In this document: positions 46,049 to 57,600 of the stretch, in pieces
Layout: the number at the start of each line of letters is the position of its first letter
Numbering within the stretch: position 1 is the first letter of the stretch
Assembly: GCA_021234155.1 (NCBI GenBank)
Contig: JAJEKV010000017.1
Span: 6,795,253 to 6,859,252, forward strand
Length of the DNA stretch: 64,000 nucleotides
From: Isoetes taiwanensis
Lineage: Eukaryota; Streptophyta; Lycopodiopsida; Isoetales; Isoetaceae
Direction of reading: 5' to 3'
The notes under the pieces: generated by a model
Seen by the model: the letters and a program-made list of their open reading frames with translations, nothing else
The model's database searches: none
Told to the model about the DNA's origin: nothing
Program-made: the position numbers and the translations under genes

Positions 46049-46120
46049 AAACTCGAAAAGGGAGTAAGCCCGACATAAAACAAGATAGCAATCTGTGGGT
46101 TAATTGGATGTTAGTAATTG

Positions 46121-46256
46121 CTGAGTACAGGCATCGAGACTTCCCAATCTTTCTTTGACCTCCTCTTTGGCCAATGTAGCTTAGTTTACATGCTAAGTTC
46201 CATTGTCCAAAGAGGGGTGAAAGCAAGGTTTGGGAAGTCTCGATGCTTGTACTCAG
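46121..46256. repeat. Foldback hairpin B
   Basis: The arms ctgagtacaggcatcgagac and gtctcgatgcttgtactcag start a stem of about 55 bp. The right arm also occurs as a separate direct copy at about 45885-45937. Confidence 0.8.
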
Positions 46257-46315
46257 GTCTCTTTCATCCTGGCTTAGTCTCTTCCATCCTGGCTGGCTTA
46301 GTCTCTTTTGCTTGT

Positions 46316-46396
46316 CCTGTTTATTGTATCTAAAGTGCCCCCTGGGATGAGATCGCTCGCTCATTTTAGGGGGCACTTTAGATATATATAAACAGG
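46316..46396. repeat. Foldback hairpin C
   Basis: Cctgtttattgtatctaaag...ctttagatatatataaacagg. It is related to hairpin A in its ends and its ggatgag/ctcatttt core. Confidence 0.8.
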
Positions 46397-46639
46397 AACA
46401 TCGAAAAAGAAAAAGCACAGTCGCGTGACCCTCTTGAATGGTTGTCAACTCACGGGCTTGATATTGTTCGCTACAAACAATATAGATTCACCGCAAACAA
46501 GTGCCTTAACTAATGTTTCTTGATGTTGTCACGCAGGTCCTCTTGACTTAGTGTTTGCGTAATTGCGAAAATTTGAGACCAAGGATATCCAACAGATTAT
46601 CCACGCCTCGATCGGTTATGAGGCGCAAGATACCTCCGG

Positions 46640-47705
46640 TTGTACCTAGAATTCACCCCATTTGATACTCCTAAGTCAATCCCACCTTGGACGGCGTGGG
46701 AGACTTCAAAACGAAATTTGGATAGTCAATCAATGCGGTCGTTATCAAGTAAGTACCGATGCCACATACATGATTTATTTTTTTGTATTTTTCTGTGGTC
46801 TTCCTCATTTCAATTATGTTGCAGAGATAAATGCTACTGCAACTGGAAGCCCTGGCGAAGAGATTCCTAGTGCATCTGATTCAGGGGGGAAAATTAATTC
46901 CCTTGAGATTCATTCTGTACGGGGTCCTTCACCAGAAAAAAGTTTTGGTGCTGAATATGAACCAAATGCGGATGCAGGTGATGAAGTTGACAAAGAAACC
47001 CCGGATCCTGGACAAGATGCAGACTGCTCAACGAGTCCAATACAACCTCAACCAACAAAAACCAAGAGGTTAACTGAAATTCTCCTTGTTCTGGATTTTA
47101 ATGGGGTTTTAGGCAAGTTTTATGACTTGAAAGAGAGGATCCCTGCATCGGCCGAGCCAGAAGTGACCATCCAGAAATTGAACCATCAAAAGTTTGCAGT
47201 TTCCAGGCCTGGATTACAGGAGTTCTTAGAATGGTGTTTTTCAAAATTTGAGATTGCATTGTGGTCCAGCATGGCTAAGAGTAATGTTGAATTGTTGATG
47301 AGAAAGTTGCTGCAGGAATATAAGGGCAGATTTCTTTTTATTTGGAATCAGGATGACTGCACCAACACAAAATTAAAGGTGGTTAATAAGCCAATTTTCC
47401 TTAAGGATCTGTCCAAAGTGTACCAGAAATTTTGGAGATACCAGGTGACAAACACATTGTTGATAGATGACAGCAGATATAAGGGTTCTGCCAACCAGCC
47501 GAACACAATGATATGTCCAAATAGTTTTGCTCCCGACAGGTTGGATTCCAATTTCCTTTTGGAGCAACTCAAACCATGGCTGGAGGGACTTCTGGCTGCA
47601 GAAAGTGTGCCAGCTTATGTGAAGGAACATCAAATGTGGAACATGTGGGATTCTGAAGAGTCGCGCAACTGCATGAAAATGCTCGACAAGTATTTTCATA
47701 AATGA
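46640..47705 (+). CDS. FCP1/NIF-type HAD phosphatase-like protein (3' exons)
   Basis: The exon ending at 46748 (donor GTAAGT) joins in phase to 46825-47705 (acceptor TTGCAG), which ends at TGA with AATAAA near 47730. The domain begins at LLVLDFNGVLGKF; the usual second Asp of DxDx is Asn, as in plant NIF-like subfamilies. It continues with VSRPGLQEFLEWC, EIALWSSMAKSNVE, FIWNQDDCTN, PIFLKDLSKVY, NTLLIDDSRYK and VPAYVKEHQMW. The fold is thus complete. The first Asp is present, so activity is uncertain. The true start lies upstream: an in-frame stop precedes the first exon, and the TTG near 46640 is not a plausible eukaryotic start. It may be a captured or resident host gene. Confidence 0.7.
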
Positions 47706-47819
47706 ATCTTGTAAAACTCTTTGAAAGTCAATAAAAGTAAAAAAATTTCTATGATATGTGTTGTACTTTTTCAATTTAAAATATTTGAATGGATTGTGAG
47801 CAAATGTTTCGTGTGTGTT

Positions 47820-48752
47820 TAGAACTAGAGATGATAGAGCTTCGGCAGTCCCTGACTATCTAAAGCCAAATACACATCTGGAAGTGGTGTTGAGTGGAAC
47901 TGAAATCGCCGTGATTAGCTCCACCGACATCAAAATTTTGGAAGCTGCCAGTGGTTCAATGATCAATTGATCCTCCTCTTCTCAAGGTGATACTTTCATC
48001 TGATTTGTGATCATCAGGATTGTGCCAGATGATATGCATATGTTTGCAGATACATGGAATACTACTTGATTCTCCAAGGAATGAGCCATCCCTTTCATTT
48101 CTTTGACCCTCTTTTTCACTCGACATTGTCCAAGGACACAAATAGTTACAAAACAATAAGGAAACATGTGAATCTGGATAAGTGCCAAGACATATTTTTG
48201 CCTGCTTGTGATGGACATCACCGACCTGCTTTCTGATTGTAAGCCACGTGTGTGTCTCGCATACGCAGATATAAAACTAGGGATATATCACTTTGATAGC
48301 TCGGGCTTGCATAGACATATTGAGAGGTTAGTGCTTGCTCATTGTATTTTGCTGTTGTGGCACAATGACAACAAACTTTGAGTGCAGGTTCCTGGAATTG
48401 CTTGGACACATAATTTCAGCTTTACAACCTTAGATGTTGTGAAAATTTCCAGAACGCCTCTTCAAACCGATGGTCATTCATGTGGCCCTGCCGTATGTTC
48501 GTTTATGCACAAATTTGTGAGGGGGTACTTAAAAGGAGTGAATATATTGTTGCCTGATCTAGTAAGTCAACTTAAATGCAGCAGACAAACCAAACTCTGT
48601 TATTGACAAAGTGTGGTCAACTGCAGGTTGTGGACATTTCAGACCAGGATCTAGTTGATGTTAGAGTGTTCATGCTTGAAGTTTTAAGATTAGAAGCAAC
48701 AAAAGCTGGAACTGAGAGGAACATATGTATTGGAAAGTATGTAGGTGCATGA
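47820..48752 (+). pseudogene. Ulp1-like (C48) cysteine protease, partly decayed
   Basis: Blocks in order are a WLND-region-like segment near 47905-47960 (EIAVISSTDIKILEAA), then HPFHFFDPLFHSTL (48080-48125) and IFLPACDGHH (48195-48225) carrying the His. IYHFDSSGLH (48280-48310) carries the Asp, and LQTDGHSCGPAVC (48452-48500) carries the Cys. The last two exons are clean: 48388-48561 and 48627-48752 with GT-AG borders and a TGA. The middle exons have a stop and a frame change right after the His, so the gene is probably dead. Plant DNA transposons often carry such Ulp1-like proteases. Confidence 0.65.
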
Positions 48753-49349
48753 GTCACCTCGTACTTAAATCACTGTATATCTTTCTTATGTACATAATTG
48801 TTATTGTAACCTCGATTCATTTCAATGAAAATTCATATTCAATTCATCTCACAAACAAAGGAATCAAGTGTTTCAGAAGAATTCAAATCTTCAAAAGAAA
48901 TCAAGACAAACTCATTTTCACAGCTGAAGCACAAAACTTCACATGAGTTCTGAAAACTACAGAATGGTTTTACATTTCATCATCATCAGAAAGAACTTCG
49001 GGTAAATTCTGTAAAATTTTCTCCTCATCTAAAGGATCCAAAATTCTATATACTGATCTGTTTTTGACGTGTAGTTGGTGGCATGTGAAGTCCGTATTGC
49101 CTGGATCTTTGTTGTGAATACTATGCCTAAGGCATCTTTATCGCAAAGATCATAGTGACGGTTGATCTTGCGCCCTTCTTGTAATACATACCTTCTATGA
49201 CACTATCACCGGCAGGTACCATGTTCCATTGAGTTGGAAGTCTTTCTCCACTATCCATTTTGGTTTTGTGCACATCGTAATCCAAAATTCAGAATCCTCA
49301 TCATTCCCTTTCTGACAGCAACGACAAAAAATTATCACCAACTCTAAGT

Positions 49350-50735
49350 GCCTCTCTAACAACATCGGGATTGGAGGAGAACAAGGACCTCATTGGATTT
49401 ACGGTCCTCAATGTCGATGCACATTGGAGGATGGTACAATAACTTGAAGTTTCCAATCATCAACGCAAGCTTGTTCACACAACCGTCCCACATGCCATCC
49501 AAGCGATGGCTATGAAGCATGAAAGTTCCTCGTGTGCAACCGCAATGGAGATTCAGATTGAATGCATGTACACAATGGATCCGCCTAGTGTCCAAAATCC
49601 TTTCGCACCCCATGCTTTCTTTCTATCTATATCCTCCACCTTGACTTCCCAAAAGAACCTTTTTATATTCTTCCTCTTCTTTGTTTCGGATGTGTTCATC
49701 CACTCGGATGTTCCACAAGTAAACATCTCTTCGCAACTTCTACCACTTCATGAGCATTACCCAATTTTATGTCATTGTATTTTAATTGCAGGTTGTCTTA
49801 ACCATCTCTTCAACTCGGCAAATTTGCCATCGTGTTCACCTTTCCCCGTGGTTAGAACCTATAGACATCGATGTCGTTTGTGTACCTAGCCACAAAGTAA
49901 AATGGTCTAGAAGCCTTGAATTGAGATCTTTGCACCATCTGAAAACACATAATGTCTCTTTGGAACCCTTCCTTTCTGCTCCAGATATTTGTGGTGCTTC
50001 ATGAAGCAGTGTTGCACGAACAAAGTATCGTGTTCCCTATCATCTGATACATAGTAATGTGTTTCCTTGATAATCTCATCCGCCAATCGAAGTCGCATCG
50101 ATATGTTATTTGAACCAAAATGGTAATCTGGTTATTGACCCAGCGCATCGACTGCACCTCCTCTTGTTCCTTGAATGTATAGTTCTCTGCAAAATCCACT
50201 ACCGAGAGACATGCATCTGCCGAGATTCTCTCCGAAGCTCCTTAAACTGCTTTTGCACGCCATTGGTACCTAAATTATGCAAGGGAAAGATTTTTAGACG
50301 CTCTTTCCGTTTATCCGAAAGCTCCTTGGGTTCTCTCATTGTACTTGATGAGTCGGGTCTCCTACGAGAACTTCGAGACGTTGTCTTTTTCATAGTCAAT
50401 GTACTCCCATTTCACTTTCCCTCGCCACTTCCTTCCATGGGACAGTCCGAAACTTCTTGATTCCACCGCGACTCACAATTTCCAAGGATGCACGCCTTCT
50501 TGTGAAACTCATCTAATTCACTCTTTGGACACAATATAGATCTCCACAAGCTTCCTGTACTTGCAATTTTATGCTGGTGTGCCCTGCATTGACCAAGTTC
50601 ATGTGATCTACAAACATCGCAGGTGCAAGTGCAATTCTTCGGATGTTTGGTTCTCATCCCATTGAGTCCATCCACTAGCATTTGCATTCTCACGTCTTTG
50701 AATGCAACAGAACTATTGAAGTCCTTCAATTTCAC
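49350..50735 (-). pseudogene. DDE-type transposase remnant
   Basis: Minus-strand blocks from right to left: a Cys/His-rich part (CTCDVCRS, ILCPKSELDEFHKKACILGNC, 50412-50680), MDFAENYTFKEQEEVQS (about 50150-50199), YVSDDREHDTLFVQH and KRHYVFSDGAK (49930-50050), PFYFVARYT (about 49880-49900), and GKGEHDGKFAELKRWL (about 49800-49845). D of DFAENY, D of SDG and E of GEHD look like a DDE triad. I recall proteins with this D-ENY / SDG / GKGEHDG pattern in several plants and animals but cannot name the superfamily. Several shifts and stops make it nonfunctional. Confidence 0.6.
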
Positions 50736-50934
50736 AACAAACCGGGTTTTAGCTTCTCAAAAGCTCGAAGACGAATCTTAATTTCTGGATGTTGGTCCAG
50801 AAACCTCTTGAACAATAGCATCTGCATGAAATGAACACTAAACTGTAAGGATGTGTATACCACACCAAACCATGTACCATACCATGCCCCACACTCATCA
50901 TATTCACTAGAACGGGCACCTTAGTGCTGTGTGC

Positions 50935-51665
50935 ATTACCACACACCACACCACACCCCACCACACATCACACCATTCACCACACACCATACACCAAATG
51001 GTGGAGTGTGGAGTGGTGGTGGAGTGTGGTGGTGGTGGAGTGTGGTGGTGGGGGGTGGTGGTGGTGGATTGTGGTGGTGGGGGGTGGTGGAGTGGTGTGT
51101 GGTGGTGGTGGGGTGTGGTGGTGGAGTGTGGTGGAGTGGTGTGTGGTGTGGTGGTGGGGCGTGGTGGTGGGGGTGGTGGTGGGGGGTGGTGGGGGTGGAG
51201 TGTGGTGGAGTGGTGTGTGTGGTGGGTGGTGGGGCGTGGTGGTGGGGGGTGGTGGTGGTGGTGGTGTGTGTAGTGGTGTGTGGTGCTATGATGTGGTGTG
51301 GTGGAGTGTGGTGGTGGGGTGTGGTGGTCGGGTGGTGTGTGGTGGAGTGTGGTGGTGATGGAGTGTGGTGGGGGGGTGTAGTGGTGGTGGTGTGGTGTGG
51401 TGTTGTGGATTGTGGTGTGATGTGGTGGTGGTGGAGTGTGGTGGTGGTCGTGGATGGGTGTGGCGTGGGATGTGGTGGGATGTGTGTGCATGTGGTGGTA
51501 ATGTGGTGGTCGCAAAGATGTGGTGGTAGTCTATGGTGGTGGGATAGATGGGGTGTGGTGGGGTGAGGGGGGAGAATAAATAAAATTGAATCCACACATA
51601 TCATACATTAACATGCACACACCCACACCACACCACACCACACCACACCACACCATCACGACACC
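50935..51665 (-). repeat. (GTG/GGT)-rich minisatellite array
   Basis: 50998-51560 is built from gtggagtgtggtggtgg units, the reverse complement of the array at 44588-44994. It is flanked by short CAC-rich patches at 50938-50998 and 51608-51655. The long open frames in it are compositional. Confidence 0.92.
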
Positions 51666-53000
51666 ACACATCACATCACTTTTATCCTATTTCGTCTGAC
51701 ATAAAAAATCTGCCTAGCCTGCTCTCATAAACACTTCTGAAATTCGTACACCCTCATAATAATTACATTCCTCTTCTAATCATTAGAAAAGGATCTGGGT
51801 CCTAAATCCTCGTTCCCTACGTCCGATTTTTTTACGTTTCATTCCCAATTCCAATTCAATTCAACAAGTTCATTCCGCAACATGGTAGGATCCATGTTCG
51901 AGATCACTACTGGCTATTGTAGGGTGACCGAGGAGGGCATTCGCACATGTTAAACAGGGCTCGTGATAAATCTCCGAAGGTGGATATGCCTAAATCCACC
52001 TTCTTTGCGATTTGAATCCAACCTAAAGGCATACAAATGCTCGATCTTTGGGCCTTCAATGGCTATGCTTTGAGTCGATTGACAGAAGAGAGCTCTTAGA
52101 CCCAGTTCATGAGCTTATGTTACATGCCTTTGCAAGGGCGGTTGGTATATTTGTTCTCTGTCACTTGTCCGCTCGACTACTCTTGGCCGGATTTTATCTT
52201 GGCAGTGCGTACTTACCACCGGGGGATGCGAGGAAGCAATCGCAAACCTCATCTGTTAAATTCAGGATGACTGCAGAAAGCTTAGATGCTTTAGTGCGTA
52301 AAAACAATAATTTTCGATGCACCGGTTCTCGAGCCACATACCAAAGATTTCTGTTGCTTAGGAAATCATGCATGTAAATTTAGTTCTCGGTACAGAGCTT
52401 TCAATGGAAAGCTAAATATTGTAAAGCCATTTTGTAAGATCCTTTTTTAATATATCATACTTTCCAACAGAAATGCTTGAATTATTCAACAAAAATTTGT
52501 ATCTCGTGATCGATTAGTTATAGCTCAAATATTTTTAGACTGCACACACCCACCCGGTGAGTACTCAATTACTGTCATGTTCTAATAATATTCCAAACAT
52601 TAAATATTGCATTTCAGACTAGAGTCAACTACACACAATTCACATGCTGCATACAGTACACCACAATCAATGTACAACACAATAACCACCACATGCACCA
52701 CCACACTAAGCACCATAACTAAGAAAACATGAATAACAGAAATAAACTAACCTGTGATTCCTCCAGATAGTGGGCAGCATGTTCTTCTCTTACATTTCTC
52801 TCCAATCTTCTAGTTCTAACATCCTTTGTTGTTAGTTCAAATTGTTACCCAAAATTAAAACATGCTCTCAATTTAATTGAATGATGATAACTAAAACTTT
52901 AACTACTTCAAATAAGCAATTTGCAACTTTTGTTTTTCCTCAAGGGCTGCTTGACTTTTTTTTGGTGCTTGCCTCAACTGGAAGTTCCTCGATGTGAAAC
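51666..53000. other. No intact gene; possible isolated minus-strand exon
   Basis: Near 52755-52840 the minus strand encodes DVRTRRLERNVREEHAAHYLEESQ before a GTTAGT donor-like site, possibly the N-terminal exon of the decayed transposase. The plus-strand ORF at 52048-52377 starts at TTG and has no recognised motif. Confidence 0.3.
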
Positions 53001-53082
53001 ACTTGGCCTAAGGGAACAATAGGGTGAGGGTTTGCTTTAATTTCCGTTCTTCCTTGATCCCTTCGCTCTCCTTTTCAGTTAC

Positions 53083-53435
53083 AATCAAAATGCCGTGATT
53101 TAAAAATGCAGGCCCCTTTGATTGGCCTCTCCATTTTGGGCTTGAAAGCTTTTGGAGACCGAGAAGAAATCCGTCTTTTGTGTGTACCTTAAGCCAAGAA
53201 AAAGACAGAAACTTTTGAGACGAAGCAAAGAGATGGATTAAGATTTGACAAGAAGCAGACATCTCACCACATATTCATTGCACAAGTAACCGTTTGGAAA
53301 AGCAAATATGGCACAAAGGCCATCGGATCTTTGAATAGGATGGTAGAATGGCAATGAATGTGCAAGCAAAAAACATACATGAAGAAGGAGAAGGAGAAGA
53401 AGAAGAGGACGAAACGAAAAACCTGCTGGATCCAT
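53083..53435 (-). pseudogene. Truncated secreted acid lipase (first two exons)
   Basis: Exon 1 (53268-53435) starts with ATG and encodes a signal peptide with an eight-Leu core, then DGLCAIFAFPNGYLCNEYV, the N-terminal motif of plant lysosomal-acid-lipase-like proteins. Exon 2 (53083-53187), with in-phase GT-AG borders, gives VHTKDGFLLGLQKLSS and GPAFLNHGILI, the TKDG and HG motifs of the alpha/beta-hydrolase lipase N-terminus. No later exon with the catalytic Ser, Asp or His is seen to the left, where the transposon remnants lie. The gene is therefore truncated, or its next exon lies beyond a very large intron. Confidence 0.7.
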
Positions 53436-53779
53436 GGCCTGCTGCGACCAAGCAGATGTCCGCCGATGCAGAAATAGGCATGGCGATCCACCAAATGCTT
53501 AATTGCGAGCAATAAACCCCACCAAAAGATGTCTTTCTGTACCCAAATATTTAGCACCCAAATATTTAGCACTGGACTTCGGAATTGAAAGCTAGAAAGC
53601 TAGAGGAAGAGCCTGCTTAACACCAGAATTGAAGCAGAGTCCGACGTAACCACAATGAAGAAACCGCCAAATCCAAAGGACAAAAATAAAATAAAAAAAT
53701 CAACGGCTAAAATCGCACGCACAGATTATCCTAAGACTCCAACTTATCGCGGCGGCCTTTTCTCTTCCCCAACTGCATG

Positions 53780-54145
53780 CTAGAACATGCTGAATTTGAA
53801 CCTCATTTTGTTGCCTTGTGTTCAGTGCCTGCACGATAGAAGAATATTGATCATAACGACTTGTTACAAAAGATGTTTTGCACTAAATCAAAAAAGCATT
53901 TATCTTCACTGAGATATCAGAAAAAAGGAGTGTCTCATCATCATCTCGTGGATCTAGTATCCACGTGCTAGAACCTGCAGGAGTTGAACCTGCATTTTCT
54001 CACCTCACCACCTCATGTTCCAGTGCCTCATGTTCCAGTGCCTGTACAATAGAAAATTGTTGATCATAGCGACTACATGATTCCCGCTTTGCAGGAGTTG
54101 AACCTGCATTTTCTCACCTCATGTTCCAGTGCCTAGCAATAATAA
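53780..54145 (-). repeat. Cluster of SINE-like repeats, family 1
   Basis: On the minus strand the unit AGGCACTGGAACATGAGG...GCAGGTTCAACTCCTGC occurs in two good copies (about 53965-54045 and 54090-54140) and one diverged copy (about 53780-53870). The second string resembles a tRNA box B. A short tandem duplication of catgttccagtgcct lies near 54014-54043. Confidence 0.5.
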
Positions 54146-54320
54146 CCAGTGGGTTTTGAACCTGGGCGGGGCACACCCGTATCCAATGGTCTAACCACTC
54201 GGCTATGATCACCATGAGCATATATCATTCATGCCACCCAATGATAGAGCGGTGGGATTTGAGCTTAAGGCACACTGCAACCAATAGCCTAACCACTAGA
54301 CTATCACTGCGATAAGCTTT
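54135..54320 (-). repeat. Two tRNA-derived SINE-like repeats, family 2
   Basis: 54135-54213: minus strand has TAGCCGAGTGGTTAGACC (box A) and GGTTCAAAACCC (box B). 54240-54320: TAGTCTAGTGGTTAGG and AGCTCAAATCCC. Spacing is tRNA-like but no cloverleaf or intact acceptor stem is evident, so these are not called as tRNA genes. Confidence 0.6.
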
Positions 54321-54534
54321 TCTTCCAAACTTGTAACTATAAGGGGAATCACATAGTAACTATATAGCACACTGTCTATTGCACAGGCTTGAAGAATATG
54401 CACATACATACTGCACATATTTATTTGAAAAGCAAGGATAACATACCTCAGTGACACCATGTGGCTGCACGTCCCTTAAGGTATTTTAATTTATGGACGT
54501 GCATTATTAACGTCCTATGTATGTCTCGCGTCAC

Positions 54535-54620
54535 GCAATGATAACCAGTGGGTTTTGTACCTGGACAGGGGACACCCATATCCAATGGTTCCGACCACTT
54601 TCGCCACGATCACCATGAAC
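54535..54620 (-). repeat. tRNA-derived SINE-like repeat, family 2, third copy
   Basis: Its sequence follows 54135-54213 closely (ataaccagtgggttttg.acctgg.c.gggg.cacccatatccaatgg). Box A is degraded. Confidence 0.55.
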
Positions 54621-55330
54621 GCAGAATTCATTAGGGGCCATTGATAAACTAGACATCACATCTAGGTTGTCAACCAAATCCACAAGGAGAACTTTCAACT
54701 TATGCCCATGTAGCGTACGTACAGAAGACATAAGGACAAACTAATCTCTGATCTCGTGGAGGGTGCCGTTCGTCCACTTATTCACCTTCAACATCTCGCT
54801 TTTTAACACCCACATTTCTCCTCTTGATTGCCCACTTTTACCCTTTAATAGCCCAATTGAAAATTGAGCTAGATGGTCCATTGTTATGCACTTGTGGGCC
54901 AATGAATGTCCAAAAAGAGCATTGGGTGGTCCATTGGAAAGCATCTAGTGGTCCCTTACAAATCCATTATAAATATCCAATTAGTGGTCCATTACAAATT
55001 TTCATAACAAGATTCCCTTGATACGTATCAATTGAAAGCTAGAAAGCTAAACGTTGAAATTTCATTAGACTTGAGAGGATGATCTGATTATACATGTTCC
55101 TTAACTAGAATGGCTCTTTGGATGGACCAAGTAGATTGGTATAATTGGCAAGACTTGCCAGCTAAAAATTTTCAACAGTCAAAACCGCACCAGTATAGTT
55201 TGCCTGGGTAACACATTTTGCTATTTTCAGCTGTCTTAAGTTAGTTTTCATCTCAGAATCATTACGTTCATGCCCGAGATGAGGAGGATCCTGCCTTGGA
55301 AGAAGTCTTGTTGGATACAAAACGTTCAGC
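54621..55330. other. No feature recognised
   Basis: AT-rich sequence with a loosely repeated tggtccatt motif at 54866-54990 and no coding signal I trust. Confidence 0.35.
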
Positions 55331-57455
55331 AATACGACATTTATTCAAAAACAGCCTTACTGCATGAAGTTCTTGACAGGCCACTGGTAATAATAAAGTT
55401 TGATTCATCAACTTGCCACAAAACTTTGCCAATGAGCCATCCAATACATAATAGCCATTGGATAGGAAACGCGTATATCAACCCTAGCTGCAAGGGCAAT
55501 AATATTACAGAAGCAATATAGTTTACTATACAATTTTCAATCATGAGTCCGAACTCTTCAGGGATCCCATGGATTGGCAAATAAATAAATGCCTTCGGAT
55601 TGCCAGCAAGGATAACCTTTTGCATAAACCCACTGGAGGTAAAAGGCTTCTTGAAATATGCTTCCATCCTCTTATGTCTGATAATCATCCAACTTGCAAC
55701 TCTATAGTTGCAATAGCGCAAGAAAAACGCTCACGCAATTCATGTTCCCCATAAGGCATGGAGTCCTACAACAGCAGAGCCGTTCACCGCTGGAAATGTG
55801 TGTCACTGTGTCCATCATTGCCACACCATTCTCAAATTTCTTATTTAAGATGGTCAACATGTACACTCGCTCCATTGTGATAGCCGTGTTGCTAAGCTGG
55901 TATCCAATTACTCCATCCTGCCAAGTACGCTTTGTAGCATACACAACAAAGCACAAAATGAATAGTCCAATGGCAGGCAGATGCTCTTTCGCTAGACAAC
56001 ATATACTGGCAATGCAATATCCATTAGAGATCTTTACTAATATCTTTCAAACGTTGAGATTGCCACCTGCAGAAGCAAACAACGCTGGTCAACACTATTG
56101 TCTATCAAATATTAAAACGCCCACGTGTTGCTAAAAAAAAGACCTGCCTTGAAAGTAGAAATCCTGCAAGAGGACTTAGCCCAGAATTTTCTGATGATTC
56201 AGAGAACCCTTTGCCTGTTCCAAGTTTGCCATTTTCAAGTTGATCAATTTTTGACCCTCTATCATCTGCCTATTTGTTTGGAAGAAGCAGCTGTTGAGCC
56301 ATATCATGTAGTCTCTTCACAGTAGGCTCTTCAATGCTGCAGCTCTGGAGCTATCTAAACAACTCACTAAATAGGGTAATCTTCCTTCTGTTCCTCATGC
56401 CTTAAAGTATTTACCCACCGGACTCACCAATCATTGCCCAACCCATAATGAAACCATAATGAACGAACTCATCTAAGAACATAGGCAAAAACATGTATAT
56501 TAGTTGCATGAAAACAGTTGTTGCCTTGAGTATTACTTCGCCAAATACTTTAATTACAATAGTTAGCCAAGGATTCCTACTAATGAACTAACCCCTTAGC
56601 CATGCAAATCCTTCAACAACATTAAGGAGAATGATGACTGTAACAGAGTGACATTCCTGACTGATTAAATGAACCTCCACCATCAGCTGATGTACTCAAA
56701 CAGACAGAGAGAGAGCAAAGAAAGACCCCATTCTTGCAGAGAAAGACCCCATTCTAGTTAAACTATGATACAATCCACCCTGACTAATAATGGGCTCAGT
56801 TTTCATCTTTTGCTTACTTCGGCAGACATGGATTCATCAATGGTATACTAATTATGCCTATTCTTAAAATGCTGGCGTCAAATATGAGATCTTTATGGCT
56901 TTTAATAACTGCAATAGAATTCGAGGCCAAAATCAACAGATCTGGGTCCATACAGAGATATCGTTGCACAATACATGACTAAGGCAAAGAGATGGCTCAC
57001 CTTGAAGAAATTCCGGAAATCGGTGCAGGCCCTCCACCCCAGACCTTCAAATGTTCTTTCTTGCTTGCTTTAGGATGTCAGATCCCTCAAAAGACTTCGC
57101 AAGTACATGAAAAAAAAAGCATTTTTTACCTAGAATTTCGCTGGTGCAACAGCAGCGACCAAGAATTCTTTCCTCTTCAATACTCTCCTGTAAAAGCGGT
57201 CGACTGTTTCCAGCTACAGGAACATCTCTGGCTGGCTATGGCAACAGAAGGAAGCAAACCATGTTGTTGCCACAGAATGCTTTGTCGTGGCGATTTTTTC
57301 TGGCGCAATCTTGTCTGCCACTCCTTTTTAAGATCTCTCGGCTCAGAGCTGCTTGAAGGCCGAATTTCAGAGCTTGCTTGAAGGCTTGCTTGCAAAGCAA
57401 GAAAGGGTCGAACCGAGCATGACCGGATTGCTTGCGGAAGAAGAAAGGGCCGCAT
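55330..57455 (-). pseudogene. Unrecognised spliced gene or gene fragment
   Basis: Exon-like blocks lie on the minus strand. A start region at 57455 reads MRPFLLPQAIRSCSVRPF, S/R-rich and possibly an organelle-targeting peptide. A block ending at a GTGAGC donor at 57001 reads FEGLGWRACTDFRNFFK. An exon at 56144-56265 with GCAG acceptor and GT donor (122 nt) reads DRGSKIDQLENGKLG and SGLSPLAGFLLSRQ. A block at 55820-55950 reads WQDGVIGYQLSNTAITMERV. I do not recognise the protein, and the blocks are not joined with certainty. It could be a functioning gene with short exons or a decayed copy. Confidence 0.35.
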
Positions 57456-57457
57456 CA

Positions 57458-57459
<2 letters not shown>

Positions 57460-57493
<34 letters not shown>

Positions 57494-57600
57494 TTTAGTT
57501 TTAGGGACACGTGTCATGCTCAGGCTTTTTACTGGGGCGGAAATATTAGCTTCAAACAGAAATTGTACCTGCTTTATATATGTATTGATATATAGATAGA
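57460..57600 (-). repeat. Retroposed fragment with poly(A) tail
   Basis: A 31-nt T run at 57460-57490 is the complement of a poly(A) tail whose body extends right. A G-box palindrome, gacacgtgtc, lies near 57508. A short (gata)n run is at about 57590-57604. 57605-58837 holds short ORFs only. Confidence 0.45.

Noticed and set aside
52048-52377. 109-codon plus-strand ORF
   Set aside because: Starts at TTG, has no recognised motif and no splice or promoter support.
54135-54320. Functional tRNA genes
   Set aside because: Box A and box B strings are present, but no acceptor-stem pairing or credible anticodon arm is seen and copies vary as dispersed repeats do.
55341-55721. 126-codon minus-strand ORF with hydrophobic stretches
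   Set aside because: No conserved motif and weak coding character. It overlaps the uncertain unrecognised gene, and its hydrophobicity may come from AT-rich composition.
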